NCBI GenBank assembly: GCA_023333565.1
Contig: JAJKFH010002749.1
Span: forward strand, 682,001-746,000
Direction of reading: 5' to 3'
DNA: 64,000 nt
From: Puffinus mauretanicus
Taxonomy: Eukaryota > Chordata > Aves > Procellariiformes > Procellariidae
The notes beneath the pieces were generated by a model. The model made no database searches. It saw nothing but the letters and a program-made list of their open reading frames with translations, and was not told the origin of the DNA. Shown in pieces: positions 1 through 12,425 of the stretch. Each line of letters starts with the position of its first letter. The first letter of the stretch is position 1. The translations under genes were made by a program, and so were the position numbers.

Positions 1-2699
1 AAAAGAACAGTCTTTTAACTAAGATTTGAAAAATAATAGGACATTTTTACTTTCTTCTTCATTTCTAGTTACCAAACGAAGTATATTAAAATACTTCTTT
101 CCTCTTCCTTGCCTACTCTTCTAGAATCTTCTTGCTCCTCCCAACACCCTCCAGCCTCTCTTGTTTTCTTAGTATCTTCAAAATTTGGAAATACTACCCT
201 GCCCTTCTGCCCTAAAAGTAAATGAAAACAAATACAAATCTGTGAGGCTTAACACAATTTCTTATTTTTTTATTCAAGTTCCTTACCAACATAGCAAAAC
301 ATCTGGAAAAAAAAATCTTAACCAACATGGACAAAAAAATGTGTAAAAATGGACTGGGTAGTTGTTTCATTTGGTTTCATTTAAAGCTGCTTTCGCTAAC
401 CAAATGTCCACAGGGGCCGTCCCCTGCAGACTCTGTCATGACCTAGTAAGTCACCTTATAGGGGTCATTTCACCTGGGTGAAGGATTGCAACTTCACTGC
501 ATCACAGCCTTCAAGCCATACAAAAGAAAGACACTGTAGGGAAACTAGTGGCTATTATTATCGCATGACTTCCAGCCTTTCCTCTGCCTTGCAATCACCA
601 GCAAGAAACTGCTGCGCTGCTCATGCATCCTCTATCATTCCTGTACAATCATAAAAAGCCGGCAGGGTGGGCTGCTACAGCAGAGCTGATCCAAGTTTCC
701 TTGGCAAACTAAACTGAAGTGGGGTGCACAGCCCTGCAGCATCTTTCACTGGGGCCAGGAACGCCCCAGCACTCACTAGGATGCACCCTGCTTACCCCTC
801 GCCGGCAACAAGCACTGCAGTTAAACAGAAGAGGGGATAAAAATGGGGCAAATACAACATCCAGCTTAGCTGCAGTTACTGTGCTTCATGAACTGTTGCG
901 AGGGTTTTGTACCAGAAGTGAGATGCGCGCATGCACTTTTATATAGGACTACCTTGAATGCCCTTAAATATATGTTTAAATGCTTTGCTGAGGGGCTGCC
1001 ATGTGGAAGGGAAGAGGGGATGGCCTAATATGGTGCATTTCACACACCACTTTGGCAGCATCTAACGTGACTACAGGTCGCGGAGTGAATAGGTTGCCTG
1101 TCCCAGCTCCAGCTCCAGTTAACACTGGGGCATACCCTTGCCTTTGCTACATATAGCCTGTAGCAGAATTCCTCCCCTGGGCAAGGCTTAACAGCAAAAC
1201 ATGAGAAGGGTATTGAAGGGATTTAATTGCATAGCTTGCAAGTCTTAGTAGGAGTTGCCCGTGTATGTTCTCAGTGCACATGTGGGAGTATAGATGTCTG
1301 GATCCTGTGTGACGGGATATTTCAAAACCAGCTGTAGTAATATAAGCAGCGATACATGGACCTTTATGTGGTGACTGAAAACAAAAAAGAGAGGTTTTAA
1401 AGAAAACCAACAAGCTGAAAGGGACCAAATAAGCTACAGGACAGATGCCATCCAATAAATTACTTAAAGCTGGAAGACTGAAAGAGTATCCCAGTTTAAG
1501 CTGGAATTGTTGCATTTCCCCTAGTTGTGAGCCCACCCCAACACCCACTTACAGATATTGCCTCACTTGGGATACGGCAATAAAACTTTGCCTTTTGGCC
1601 ACAGAGACTACCAGAATTACATAATGTTCTGTGAGTTTTCTATACAACAAAGGACCTCTTTCACGCAGGCAAAGCTAAGCAAGTAGTCACTCTGACACGC
1701 TGTCACGAGACAAGGAGTCTGGGCACCAGTAAGGGAAATGGGAAACCAGGAGGTGGAAACACTTGAGAAAGCAGCTGCCTTGAAAAGCAGCCTGCAGCAA
1801 GTAGCACATCCCGGAGCTGGAAATGGGATGGAGGTGGAGGATGCCTGGGAGAGGAGACAGGGGTGCCAGCAGAGAGGTAAAATGCCAGGCTGGGTGTCAC
1901 GTGAAAGGGCAGGCACAGGGAAAGCAGGGTGACCTCCAGACCGCTTTCCTCCAAGACGATGGAGTTTCCCTGTATTGTCAGCATGGGGTTATTAAACCAA
2001 AATTATATGCTGCAAAATGCACTTCTGCTCCTCGTGGCGGGACACCAGCAGGATGCCACGCTCAGCCCTGACCAGCCCTCCAGCCGGGACAGGGCGCGGC
2101 GGGGAGGGGGGGCTTCTTTGCTGTTTGTGAGAAAACAAAGCAGGTGGGAGATCATACAACAAAAAAAAAAAAAAGTGAGGAGGTTGCATGCAAAACCGAA
2201 GCCACACTTGAGATACCCTCACAATACTGGCTCAGGCCTTCTCTTCCTTCCCCACCTGCCTCATTCCCTATTTATAACACACCTGGGGTCTTCAGTCAGA
2301 CTGTTTTTACATACAGCTTTGTCACTTTCGAGTGTATGATGTCAATACAGTGCTTTAATGTGCAATGCACGTGCAGGGTGCATGGACACCTCCCCTCTCC
2401 CCCCCACATGCTCTTCACCGCTGCTCTTAAAGGCTGCTCTTTTGCAGCATGCCATGTTACCACTGCATTACGAGCGGCTGTCCCGCTCCCCCACAGTCCG
2501 TGCCCTCCCTCGTCCTGCCAGCCCTGTCCTCTCCCTTCGCCAAACCTGCTTGGACTCGAGGCTGCAGCCGCTGCCTGCCTGCCTGCATGCCTGCCGCAGC
2601 TCCCGCTCGCCGCGCCATGTGCCACCGTCCTTCCCTCCCCGCCGCGCTGCTCGCTAAGGACACGCTGTGGCACAGCTGCCTGCCTCCTCTGCTGCAGTC
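1..2699. other. Upstream flank, no recognised gene
   Basis: This stretch lies upstream of the PALM2 first coding exon. I see no recognisable exon, tRNA or mobile element in it. Open frames here are short, overlap one another on both strands and lack known motifs. From about 2370 the composition turns C/G-rich, with a short CCTG run near 2572-2595. This may be the distal edge of the gene's promoter region. A poly-A run lies at 2160-2174. Confidence 0.5.
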
Positions 2700-3158
2700 A
2701 TGCAGGTTTGGATTACTGTGCACGCTACTGATGTCGAGCTCCTGCCGTGACCCAGCGCCCCATAGGAGGAGCAAATGAGCTGAGACGTCAACGCAAAAAA
2801 TTATAGCCATGCGAGCTATCCCTGCGCTCAGCTGCTTGGAGAGTGCATACATGGCTTGTGTGACAGCAACAGCACACAGAAGCAGCAATGAAATGCAGTT
2901 AGCAATACAGCTGGGAGACAGGCAGCGAGGCAGGCACTGGTCCAGTGACTAAAATGATTCTACCGTGAGCCAGCCTGCAGTGCCTCCAAAAGTGGCTGAC
3001 TACTACACAGGAGCTCGGCTTTCTTTGCAATTACTCCAGTTCCCCCTGGGTGACTGCAGTGTGTGCTCTGTTTTGGTTTTGTTTGCCTTTTTGTTTCTTC
3101 CCCCCCCCACCCCCCCCACCCGTCTCCCTCTCTCTCCTCCGGTGTCCTTCTCTCCAGG
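2700..3158 (+). promoter_or_regulatory. Presumed PALM2 promoter and 5' untranslated region
   Basis: This segment directly precedes the PALM2 start codon, so it should contain the 5'UTR and the core promoter or its downstream edge. The transcription start cannot be fixed from sequence and no convincing TATA box is placed. An ACGTCA half-site of the cAMP response element lies at 2785-2790. An ATG at 2954 opens a four-codon frame ending in TGA, which would be an upstream ORF if transcription starts before it. An in-frame TGA at 3051-3053 closes the PALM2 frame upstream. There is no ATG between 3053 and the start codon at 3159. The role is inferred from position only. Confidence 0.4.
3100..3121 (+). 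repeat. C-rich tract upstream of the PALM2 start
   Basis: The + strand reads nine C, A, eight C, A, three C, ending 37 bases before the ATG. The complementary strand is therefore a run of G tracts separated by single T residues, a composition that can form a G-quadruplex. The matching C-rich strand would be part of the 5'UTR RNA if transcription begins upstream. Polypyrimidine sequence (CTCCCTCTCTCTCC) continues between this tract and the start codon. Confidence 0.6.
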
Positions 3159-3203
3159 ATGGCGGAAGCGGAGTTGCACAAGGAAAGGCTCCAAGCCATA
3201 GCA
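3159..3203 (+). CDS. PALM2: Paralemmin-2, coding exon 1 (residues 1-15)
   Basis: This exon encodes MAEAELHKERLQAIA, which I recognise as the start of vertebrate paralemmin-2. Paralemmins are lipid-anchored proteins of the inner face of the plasma membrane, with an N-terminal coiled coil; they are linked to membrane shape and process growth. In mammals PALM2 also joins the downstream AKAP2 exons, giving PALM2-AKAP2 proteins that anchor protein kinase A. The ATG has a strong context, A at -3 and G at +4. It is the first in-frame ATG after the TGA at 3051. The exon ends after codon 15 in phase 0 at a consensus donor GTAAGT (3204-3209). Paralemmin-1 and palmdelphin have similar but different N-termini, so PALM2 is the best fit. 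The exon is too short to find without recognising the family and its splice partner at 49671. Confidence 0.92.
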
Positions 3204-4298
3204 GTAAGTCAGTTTCATTTTACTTGCTCTTTTGTCCATAGCTGCGGGTTGCGGAGGGAAGGGGGGATTCCTGCACGGTGGCTGGGAAGTGCTCGGAGAG
3301 CCTGGCTTTTGCGAAGTTGTGCGTGGAGTTGCCCGTTCGGGAAACGAGTGGTTAAAGTCTGCTTTGCAGGATTTGGTGGAGAAAGAGGGCTCTGAGGAAG
3401 AGCGTTGAGCTGACACGTGCAGAAAGAAAAATGTGAATGCACAGTGGCACGCTTAAAAGATTGATGATGGAGAAGAAAAGAAGGAGTAAGTGGGGAGGAG
3501 GGGAGATTGCGGGAGAAAATCAGTACTCTGCTGAAAAGATATTTTCTCACAGTGGGAGCTTTAGCTTAGCTGATTAAGAAGTTAAACAAAATGATCTGCT
3601 TCAGGGTGGCTTTTACTGCAGAAAATAATTGTGATATTACTAATTTTTAAGACAATTGAATACAAACACTGCATTATCAAAATTGTGTAATTATTTGATC
3701 TACTAGTTAAAACTGTCACCTCGGCTCCATAGCTGAGGACATGCTTCCAGGCAAATTCCCTGCCGAGTTGCATCCTGCCAAGGGTAAAGTTTAGGCAGTT
3801 TGTGCCATTTTAGTTAAAACTTTTGTTTTCATGTTTAGTACCATAATTTGGAGTGAGCTATGGGCTCAGCTGGTGCAGACCTCAGAGGACAGTGACACCT
3901 GGTGAGGATTTGGCCTGGGTGTTTAAAAACCACCATCATCCCAGCACACAGAAATTGCCAGCTCATCTTCTAGCACGGCACAGGCGCCCTGTCAAAAGGC
4001 CTGTGTTTCCGTGGGCACTGCCAGTCTGCCAGCCCCACACAGCCTGCCCTTGTTTGAGTGACACCCAGCTCTTCTTCTTCCCCGTGGCTGAGATGTCGAT
4101 GCAGCTGTGCCGGTCCCAGTCGGACGGCACGGTCCGTGCCAGAGACCACACACCTGGAGGTCTGAAGGGAAATGACAGAAGACGGCAGAGCCTGCACGGG
4201 TCTTACGTTCCCTTCCCCGGTTCCGCCAGCGATCAACAGATGCTACGTTTTACTGTAGCCGGCAGAGATTACAGATTTCCTTTGTAGTAAGAGGAATG

Positions 4299-4328
4299 GC
4301 TGCTGCTGCTGCCGCTGCTGCTGCTGCT
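4299..4328 (+). repeat. (GCT)10 trinucleotide repeat, one GCC interruption
   Basis: There are ten triplets: four GCT, one GCC, then five GCT. The repeat sits 1.1 kb into PALM2 intron 1. CTG/CAG triplets are prone to length change; the single interruption would stabilise this one. It is not part of a recognised exon. Confidence 0.85.
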
Positions 4329-5165
4329 CTTCCAAGCTGTTTTCTTTAAGTCCGCTATTGCACTAATAGGTCCATGGAGATTTAAAATAACCAGATGCAA
4401 AACAAATAGATTGGGGTTTTTTTCTCTCTAAAATATTTCCTGAAAAAGAGCAAATGGTATCATTTAATATGGATGGGATACTATAACTGTTTAATTTTCA
4501 GGCAGCGGAAAGTAGATGCATATTTTTAAGCTGGTTCACCGTATTCTGTCAGCGTAGGCATTGCCAGATCTCCAAATGGAAAACCAGGAACGTTCCCCCG
4601 GAGGCAACTCTCACCATTGCCTCTGGTGTGGGACTCCTGTACGGCAGAACTGTACTTCAGAGCTGCTCCATGCACTGCTGCTGTGCATAGCTCTGAAAAA
4701 CTTCTGTCTCCACATGAAAAAAAATGGTTTACATTATTGCTGCTTCTTTTGACCGCCATATAACAGAAAACCAAGCGGCACCCATTTCCACTCCACGTGA
4801 TGTGCTTAAACCTTTCACCAAAGTAAATCAGATGCTCTGCTTCTTGGTGATTTGCATTTCACACCAATAAGGCCATTATGGATGTAAAATTATCACCTGG
4901 TGTATCGCAGCTTTTTACAGTAGGTTAATGCTGGTATGAGAGAAGGCCTTGAGAATCTGGATCTTCATTTTCTATATAAATTTCCTTTTTGGTTTCTATT
5001 TCTGGCAACAAATAAAACATACTATAGTAACGTATGCAGTGAATTAGACTGAAAAAATTTTACTTCAGCATCAAAAATATTCAGCCTTATTTTAAGCTTG
5101 AATGTGGGTCCATGAACTGACTTGTTTGCTTACCCACTCTGCAGAGCAACAGGTTTTCGGTATAA

Positions 5166-5172
5166 GCTTGTT
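5166..5172. repeat. Target-site duplication GCTTGTT, left copy
   Basis: GCTTGTT sits immediately left of the LTR and is repeated exactly at 5768-5774 on its right. This is the expected footprint of retroviral integration. Seven bases is longer than the 4-6 usual for retroviruses, so one base may match by chance. Confidence 0.7.
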
Positions 5173-5767
5173 CTGTGGTTTAACCCCAGCCAACAACCAA
5201 GCCCCACCCAGCCGCTCGCTCACTCCCCCCCCGGTGGGATGGGGGGAGAGAATTGGAAGGGTAAAAGTGAGAAAACTCGTGGGTTGAGATAAAGACAGTT
5301 TAATAAGTAAAGCAAAAGCTGTGCACGCAAGCAAAGCAAAGCAAGGAATTCATTCACTCCTTCCCATCGGCAGGCAGGTGTTCAGCCATCTCCAGGAAAG
5401 CAGGGCTCCATCACGCATAACGGTTACTTGGGAAGACAAACGCCATTACTCCGAACGTCCCCCCCTTTCTTCTTCTTCCCCCAGCTTTAAATGCTGAGCA
5501 TGACATCATATGGTATGGAGTACCCCTTTGGTCAGTTGGGGTCAGCTGTCCCATCCGTGTCCCCTCCTAACTTCTTGTGCACCCCCAGCCTGCTCGCTGG
5601 TGGGGTGGGGTGAGGAGCAGAGAAGGCCTTGACTGTGTGCAATCACTGCTCAGCAATAATGAAAACATCCCTGTGTTACCAACACTGTTTTCAGCACAAA
5701 TCCAAAACATAGCCTCATACTAGCTACTAGGAAGAAAATTAACTCTATCCCAGCCAAAACCAGCACA
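5173..5767 (-). mobile_element. Solo LTR of an avian endogenous retrovirus
   Basis: Read on the minus strand this 595-bp unit begins TGTGCTGGTTTTGGCTGGGA and ends near TTAAACCACA, giving the TG...CA ends of an LTR. I recognise it as a widespread avian endogenous retrovirus LTR, probably class III/ERVL-like, but cannot fix the subfamily. A TATA-like TTTAAA lies at about 5486-5491. A candidate polyadenylation signal ATTAAA lies at 5299-5304 on the minus strand, about 190 bases downstream, giving a plausible U3-R-U5 order. No gag, pol or env sequence flanks it, so recombination between two LTRs has probably removed the provirus. The first base, C5173, lies outside a strict TG...CA unit. It lies antisense to PALM2. 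Confidence 0.82.
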
Positions 5768-5774
5768 GCTTGTT
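5768..5774. repeat. Target-site duplication GCTTGTT, right copy
   Basis: This is the exact partner of 5166-5172, abutting the CA at the right edge of the solo LTR. Confidence 0.7.
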
Positions 5775-8700
5775 AGGTAACTTTTCTCCTGTACTTGGGT
5801 TGCTGCAAATGTTTATCAGAATGCAGAGAAGTTTATTTCTCGTGTAAGCTTTGCTCCATGAGGATGGGTGACATGACACAAGTTAGGCATTTCTCTTCTG
5901 CCACCGGTTGGATAAAATAAGGTCAATCCTTAAAAGTTGCATGGCCTTTCTTAGAAGAAGAAAACAGTGGCATTTCAGTTCAGCTTGGTGTTCTCTCTGT
6001 TTTAACAAGCTGCAGTATCTCACTCTGATGAGCAGAAGCTGACACCAGCACTCTTCAATCAAGCTGGTTGAATGCTAGGCATATAGAAAGAAATCCGTTT
6101 TCCGTTGGGATTTCTACACACTGTTGCCTGTACATTTACGCCTGCTTCCATAATCACCACGGCAAATGAGCTTGCCAGGAAGACAGGCACAGTAAATTTT
6201 AAGTGTGCATCACTGAGTATTGAAGGAAAACAAAATCCAAACATGGAAATATGAGTACTTGCACTAGAAGGCTGATGCCTTTTGAAGAGTTTGATTTTGT
6301 ACTTTGTTACTCTGACTAATCACAGTTTTAATATATGCCTGTCTGGCACAGAGGCAAGTGTCATGGGAAGAGGAAAGAAGGGGTCTAACTTAGGACATTA
6401 ATCTAAACCTTGGTGAACATGAGTTCGCCACTTCTTTTGCCAGCAGCAAGTACTTAGACTCTCTGTGCGTTCATTTTCCATCTATAACTGTGAATAATGG
6501 ACTTTGCCCTTGTCTCGGAGAGCTGTTAGGGATGCATGCAAGAAGAGAGAACTTGGATGCTATGGTTTACCAGGGTAAGAAACAGCTAAATAAGTCTTTA
6601 AAAAATAGAATGTGTGATTCTAAAAAGAAGAGGCTGTAAATGTATATGTTTTTAATACCGTTGTACATGCTTAAGGTGTGATTTTTAGATCTTTCTGTTT
6701 CTGAAGTTCCTAAATTTCATAAACTGACTATTGCAAGACTCCGCGTACTGTGGCAGTCCAGTTTGAGAAATGGAGAGACGTGAGACAACTACTAAAAAGT
6801 GGAACCCAGTTCTCTGTGCTTGGGAGGAAAACATAAACTCTGTGTCCTGGGGAGGTCCTATGATGGCCAGGAGCGATTGGTTTTCCGATCCTTCCTTGAG
6901 CAGATGTCACATCACATCTCCCCACTTGGGTATCATGTGTGCCGCAGACAGATACTGGTGAATCTTTCTGTCACACCGCTCTTAACATCTGTTTGAGCCT
7001 GACCCTAAATCACCACAGCACCGCTGCTCTGCCGCCAACGGAGCCGAGCGGTGCCCGTCTGAGCGCTGCGGGAAGATGCCTTGCAGGAGGCAAGCAAGAG
7101 GCTGAAGAGGAGGTCAGAAGCCTTCTTCTCTCTGAGCTTGTTCCTATAGCACACTTTAGTGCTTGCGTCTGCTCTTTTCCTGAAGGGGGGCGGTGGGTAA
7201 AATTTTGGGTGAAAAAGGAAACATTTTTGTGGCTTTAAAAAATATGCCTGCTGTGAGTTGCTCAGAAGTTTGGAATGTGAATAATCCCAGAGGAAGCAGG
7301 CTCGGTGGCCAGGGGACAGGTGAGCTGCGTTAATTTACTACATTTTGGATAAATAAACTGTGTGGCTCGGCAATTTATTATACAGCCCCCTTCTCTATGA
7401 CTGCAGAGATCACCACCAGATAGGGATCTAAACACAGACAAACATTTACGAAACGTAAATATTTTCTGTCGCTTAGCTAGCAGTCATAAAGCTGGGAAAT
7501 TGGGGCGTCGAGTATGTATCGGTGCGTCTGGGGTACAAATGCACACATGATGCAGTGAATATGTGTCACCCATATATCAGGTGAATTAAAGGCAAACATT
7601 GAGGGACAGCACTGAAGAGAAATCGTCCACTAGAGCAACAACCAGCGCAGGAGCTGGAGGAATTGTCCAGCCTACAGATGCAAGTGGGAAGCTACTAAAA
7701 TGTACTGATTTCTTAGCAAGTAAAAACAACCGTTATGATGGTTACCGCTTACCAGTGCCCAGCTCTGAGAACCAGTAGCTCAGTGAAGCATTAAAGAAAA
7801 GTAATTACTGACATTGAGGTAGCCATGTCAAAGATACCTCCTGTTGAACAAGACCATTCTTGCTTTTTCTATGAGATTATGAGATTGTTGAGCTGACTTA
7901 AATGTCATCAGGTGTTTGACTTAGTATGACAGGACATTGTTGTTTAAAAATAGCCCCCTCCTGTGTCAGTGGGGTCTGACTTAGATGGATTAAGGACTGT
8001 CCAACTGACAGGTCTCACAAAGTTGCTGTTAGTGAGGGAGACTGCTGAATAGAGCCTTGTTCCTTGAGAGCAAAGGCACGGGAGAGCTTATAGGAAGCAG
8101 CTTTTCAAGGCTTGGTGGTGTTCTCTATTGGTACTTTGATGTAAATGAAAAATCAAAACTGATAGTGTGCAGGTAACATGAAGAGTGGTGGAGGAGAAGA
8201 TACGATGACAAAAAGCAGTACGGCAGAGCAAGTTGGATTATTTGGTAAACCGGGTCCTCCATTTAAAGAAGTCCTTCACACCTATTTACAGCTGGTGTTA
8301 AGAGAGGCTGATGCAGGATTGTGCATCCAAATATAAGGGAGTACCAGGGCCAGCACCGCAGAAGAGGGCTCTTCAGTCTGAGCAGTGCTGCCTTTCGCAA
8401 GGGACTAGAACTACTGTGGGAGATAATTCAACAGGGATGAGGAGGGGATCCTTGTCCTGCAAAGGAGATTGGTTTCACACCAGTTAAACCTATACCAGGT
8501 GAGGTTTTAGAGTCCTCCCAAAAGGGAGGTGGGTGCATATATGTTTACATATAGCATTGCACTAATTTTTCAGCAGGTCTTTAAGAAGAGTAATACAGTT
8601 ATCCTTTGGAAAGATAGTACCGGTATAGTTTCAGTATCACAATTGCTGGTAACCTAGGCATTTACACTTCTGGGTTGGACACTCAGCAACTGCAGTGGGC

Positions 8701-10042
8701 ATCACGTGGTGTCCATAAATTTCAGAAAATTTATTGACAGAAAAGCCAATATCTCTTTTTTTCCCCCCATTCACCTATTGTCTATTACCCCACAAAATTA
8801 AAACTCATGACTAGCAGATCTCATGCGCAAGGTCATTTTACTGTAACATTTCTTCACAATTTTTGTGAGTCCTTCCAGCGAACTTTGTTCATGAAAATTA
8901 GAATCTCTGGTGTTGGGGATCACATAGAAAGGTGTGGCAAATTCATTTAATCAACAGTTTACTATTGCTGTGATGACTTCATACATTAGTTTCCTATGCC
9001 TTCATTGAGGAAGTAATGTTTTTGTCCTTAAAGTTAAGCACAGGATCAAATCTGTCTGAATTCAGCTGCTTTCAGCCATAAAGCCTGCAAAAAAAAAGGG
9101 CAGCAAGATATGGAGAGAGTAAGCAGTCTGGGACTTTTCTGCTTGGAAAATAGGTGAGTGAGAAGAATCTGCAGAAGTCTGTAAGGTCATGAGTGTTACA
9201 GAGAGAGAGGATGAGGAAATATCACTCACACCTTTTGGCACAAGAATTAGTAGGTGTCTAAGGAAGGTAGCAGTTGTGGACAAAACAAACCCAAAGAGAT
9301 GTTCTTCCTAAAACGAGTTGTTAAGCTGTAGAGCCCTTCTCTCCAGGATGTGGCCAATGCTCAGAGCGCACCGGGGCTTGAGGAGAATCCAGGCATGCTC
9401 GTGGAAGTGGAATCCGTGAAGGACTTTCTCATTAGATAGGAGTAATTTTTGAGTTGCAAATTACTAGAGGCTGGCAGAGAAGTTTTACATGTATTTGCCA
9501 TGCTTCTGCAGTCTTCTGCTTTAGGCACTGTGCTAGAATGGAGCATGGGCTAGATGGTGTGATGCAGTGCAGCCATCCTGTGTACTCAAACACATTCCTG
9601 GACATTAAAGACATTAGCCATGTCTTTAAGTGTTACGACAGTGTTTTCACGAGTTTCAGCACTAAAGAAAACCCCCCTCCCAATTCATCATAAAGCTCAT
9701 TTGAATATTGCTGCTACATAGTTTAATCCAATTTTTCCATTCCCATTTTTCATTCATTGTCTTATTTGCAATTGTATTTACGGCGCTGATTCATCACAAC
9801 CATTCCTCTGCCATCTCGTTCCTCAGCAGTCCCAACATCCAAGTACCTGAAATAGAAAATTCTCCTGTAGCTGTAGCTGTAATTGTCCTCCTTCTATATT
9901 CTGAGCTGAAAAAACTTGAGGGCTAGTGAGACCTTAACAGATTTCCGGAGTACTCTATGGTGAGGAAGACCTGGTGGGGTTAGGAAGAGTCTGTATCCTG
10001 CTGCAAATATTTCCAGGAATGGGTTTAGTATGTGTAAACTAG
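5775..10042. other. Intron 1 sequence, nothing recognised
   Basis: This 4.3-kb stretch between the solo LTR and the first CR1 fragment is non-repetitive as far as I can read. Its open frames are all under 100 codons and show no family motif. I assign no function. Confidence 0.5.
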
Positions 10043-10298
10043 GGATTATGGCCTCAAGTTGCGCCAAGGGAGGTTTAGACTGGACATTAGGAGAAATTTC
10101 TTTACTGAAAGAGTGGTCAGGCCTTGGCACAGGCTGCCCAGGGAAGTGGTTGAGTCACCATCCCTGGAAGTATTTAAAAGACATGTAGATGAGGTGCTTA
10201 GGGACATGGTGTAGTGGGCATGGTGTGTTGGGTTGACGGTTGGACTTGATGATCTTAGAGGTCTTTTCCAACCTTAATGATTCTATGATTCTATGATT
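10043..10298 (+). mobile_element. CR1 LINE fragment, 3' end (copy 1)
   Basis: This is the last part of a CR1 retrotransposon: the end of ORF2 followed by the 3'UTR and the terminal ATTCTATG octamer, seen here as ATTCTATGATTCTATGATT. It aligns closely with the end of copy 3 (about 55297-55552), including the segment around GGCTTGGCACAGGCTGCCCA. It is heavily 5'-truncated, as most avian CR1 copies are, and carries no intact reading frame. It lies in the sense direction within PALM2 intron 1. Confidence 0.92.
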
Positions 10299-12391
10299 AT
10301 CACAAACTAAATCTGAATGAGATCTATATTGTGAGCACGATATGAACCCACGAGGCTCCTGTGAACCTCAGTGGAAGTCAACCGTGGGAGAGGAAGTGTT
10401 ATGTTTGCATTTGCTGTAAAGGGTGAAGAGAGGTTTCCCTGTACACAAATCTGCAGCCCTACCCTGGACTGCAGCAATATCATGAGTCAGCTTACGGCAG
10501 ACTTGCACAGAGAAACTTGTGCAAGCACAGTTGTATCTTGTCTTGACTTCTGGAGCATATAAAACACTGTGCAACAGTGTAAGAAATCTTAGGGCTTTTG
10601 CCCATTCTAAGCCAAAACCCAAAGAAAAATGCCTATAATGTCTGAAAACTAAAATTACCGTCTCGGATTTTATCTGTATTTTTGCTTTAGGAAAGTTTAC
10701 ATGACAGCAAAAGAAGCAGAAATATGATGAAAAAATAATTGCTGTCAAGGTATCAGTGAAAACCAGGAACAAATAGAAACCAGAAACCAACATGCTCTTG
10801 AGAAATTTCTAGACAGTCTCCAGACTTACCCAAACTCAACTGTTTAAATTTAGAATTGTTTCCACAGCACATTCCTAGCCCTTAACACATCAGCAACATC
10901 TCTTGAGCACAGACAAGGAGCTGGGATACTGGATTTCATTTTGTGCCTTTCAAATTATATTTTGCAAAATAAGTTGAAAATGCGTGAAAAGTTTTTGTGA
11001 TTTTGTTGTCATTGTTGTTAAGTCTCTGGTAAAATAAAATAGTTGTGAAAGATTTACATTTTTGGAAACTATTGAACAGCTCTAGCCTGGAGTGTAACTT
11101 TAAGGACAGATGCCACACACGGTGGTAGCAGTGGGGTAGATGTTCATGTGAAGTCAGAGGTGAGACTTCGGCATTTACATGCTGACCCAACAGAGCCATG
11201 AATTCAATCCCATGCTTCCTTATTTAGGTAGAATGACGTTGAAATGTGATCTTAAACCTTGCCCTCTCTTGAATGGCACCTGAGCACGTGCTGAGCCAGT
11301 GTGCGCTGAGGCACTGTTTGGACTGAGGATGCCTTTCAGGAGCAGGACTCAGGAGCACAGGGATGCTACACCTGCCTCTGGTCCTAATTTCCCTAGAGTA
11401 GAAAAGCCGTTTCTGTTGCAACTTCTGATCTGAGAAAGCCACGTGCTTGCAAGGGTTAACATCATCCGACAAGTCCAGTGGCAGTGAAATGGGTATGGCC
11501 TTTTGGCAGTTGCACACCAGACCTGTGTAGCTCTTGACACACAAATGCTTTTTGTTACTTCGCTGACTTGCAGCGAGGTTAGGCGCTGGAGGCGTGTAAA
11601 GCTTTCTTCCTCTTCGCCAGTAAAAACAAATGCTCTCTGTGCACAAAAAAAGGCCAACAACCAATGCAGTTTGGGGAGCTCTTTTTGGAAGGAGACAGAC
11701 CTGCTCTCATCTATGAGTTGCTGCCCTTTCCAGACGGCGCAGAGCTCAGGTTGTTGATTTAGGCAGTGCTCTGATTATTTTAATTTGAGCTGCCAGCATC
11801 ATTTGTCAGGATCCACAGACAACAGTTAGCAGGGTGGGGCTCAGCCCTTCTGCAATGCCTAATAATAGCAGCCACTGACAATCGTCTGAAGACTTGGGAC
11901 AGCAGAGGTGGGCTCAGATTTTAAAAAATACATACCTTGAAAGAAAGCCCTCAGCTTACCAGCAGCGGGCTAAATAAAAGGTGCTTTCCAGCCTTTTGGG
12001 AACATGTCATTGTCAGCTCCTGTGCTTCAGCCATGTTCGTTTGCCATGCGGAGCACTGCAGTAGAAGGAAGTAACCTGGGCAGGTCATGGCTAAGGAGCC
12101 CCTATTAAGAGGTTGAAAATTGCAGACAGAAATTAGAAGCCAGATTGCCGTGTAATTTATTGCTAGAGGAGGAAGAGTTTAGTAGCCCGTAATGCTTGCT
12201 GCAGAGTCACACAGCTGCAGTCTCTTTATGGCAGCAGCATGAGTGAGTGCAGAGCTGAGATTACTCAGGAGCGGGTAGCAGTGCTAAATGCAAGCGTCTA
12301 GCTATTAACCAGCTGAGTGCCGCGCGCTGCAGTGCCAGCATCAGACTGACTGGTCTTTCCCAGTGGGCTTCCCAGAGGGAAAGGGGTTGGA

Positions 12392-12425
12392 GTACACACG
12401 CACGTGCGCGCACACGCACACGCAC
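12392..12425. repeat. Alternating purine-pyrimidine tract, 34 bp
   Basis: Every base alternates purine and pyrimidine across 34 positions, built from CA and CG steps (for example GCACGTGCGCGCACACGC). Such tracts favour left-handed Z-DNA. The retained CpG steps are notable in otherwise CpG-poor intron sequence. Confidence 0.75.

Noticed and set aside
2144..2731. 195-codon forward ORF upstream of PALM2
   Set aside because: It is rich in Pro, Cys, Ala and Leu from C-rich low-complexity DNA, with overlapping open frames on both strands and no recognised motif.
3063..3158. N-terminal extension of PALM2 upstream of 3159
   Set aside because: The frame is open from 3054, but it contains no ATG; position 3063 is GTG. 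The extension is C-tract-encoded proline and serine. Known paralemmin-2 starts at MAEAEL.
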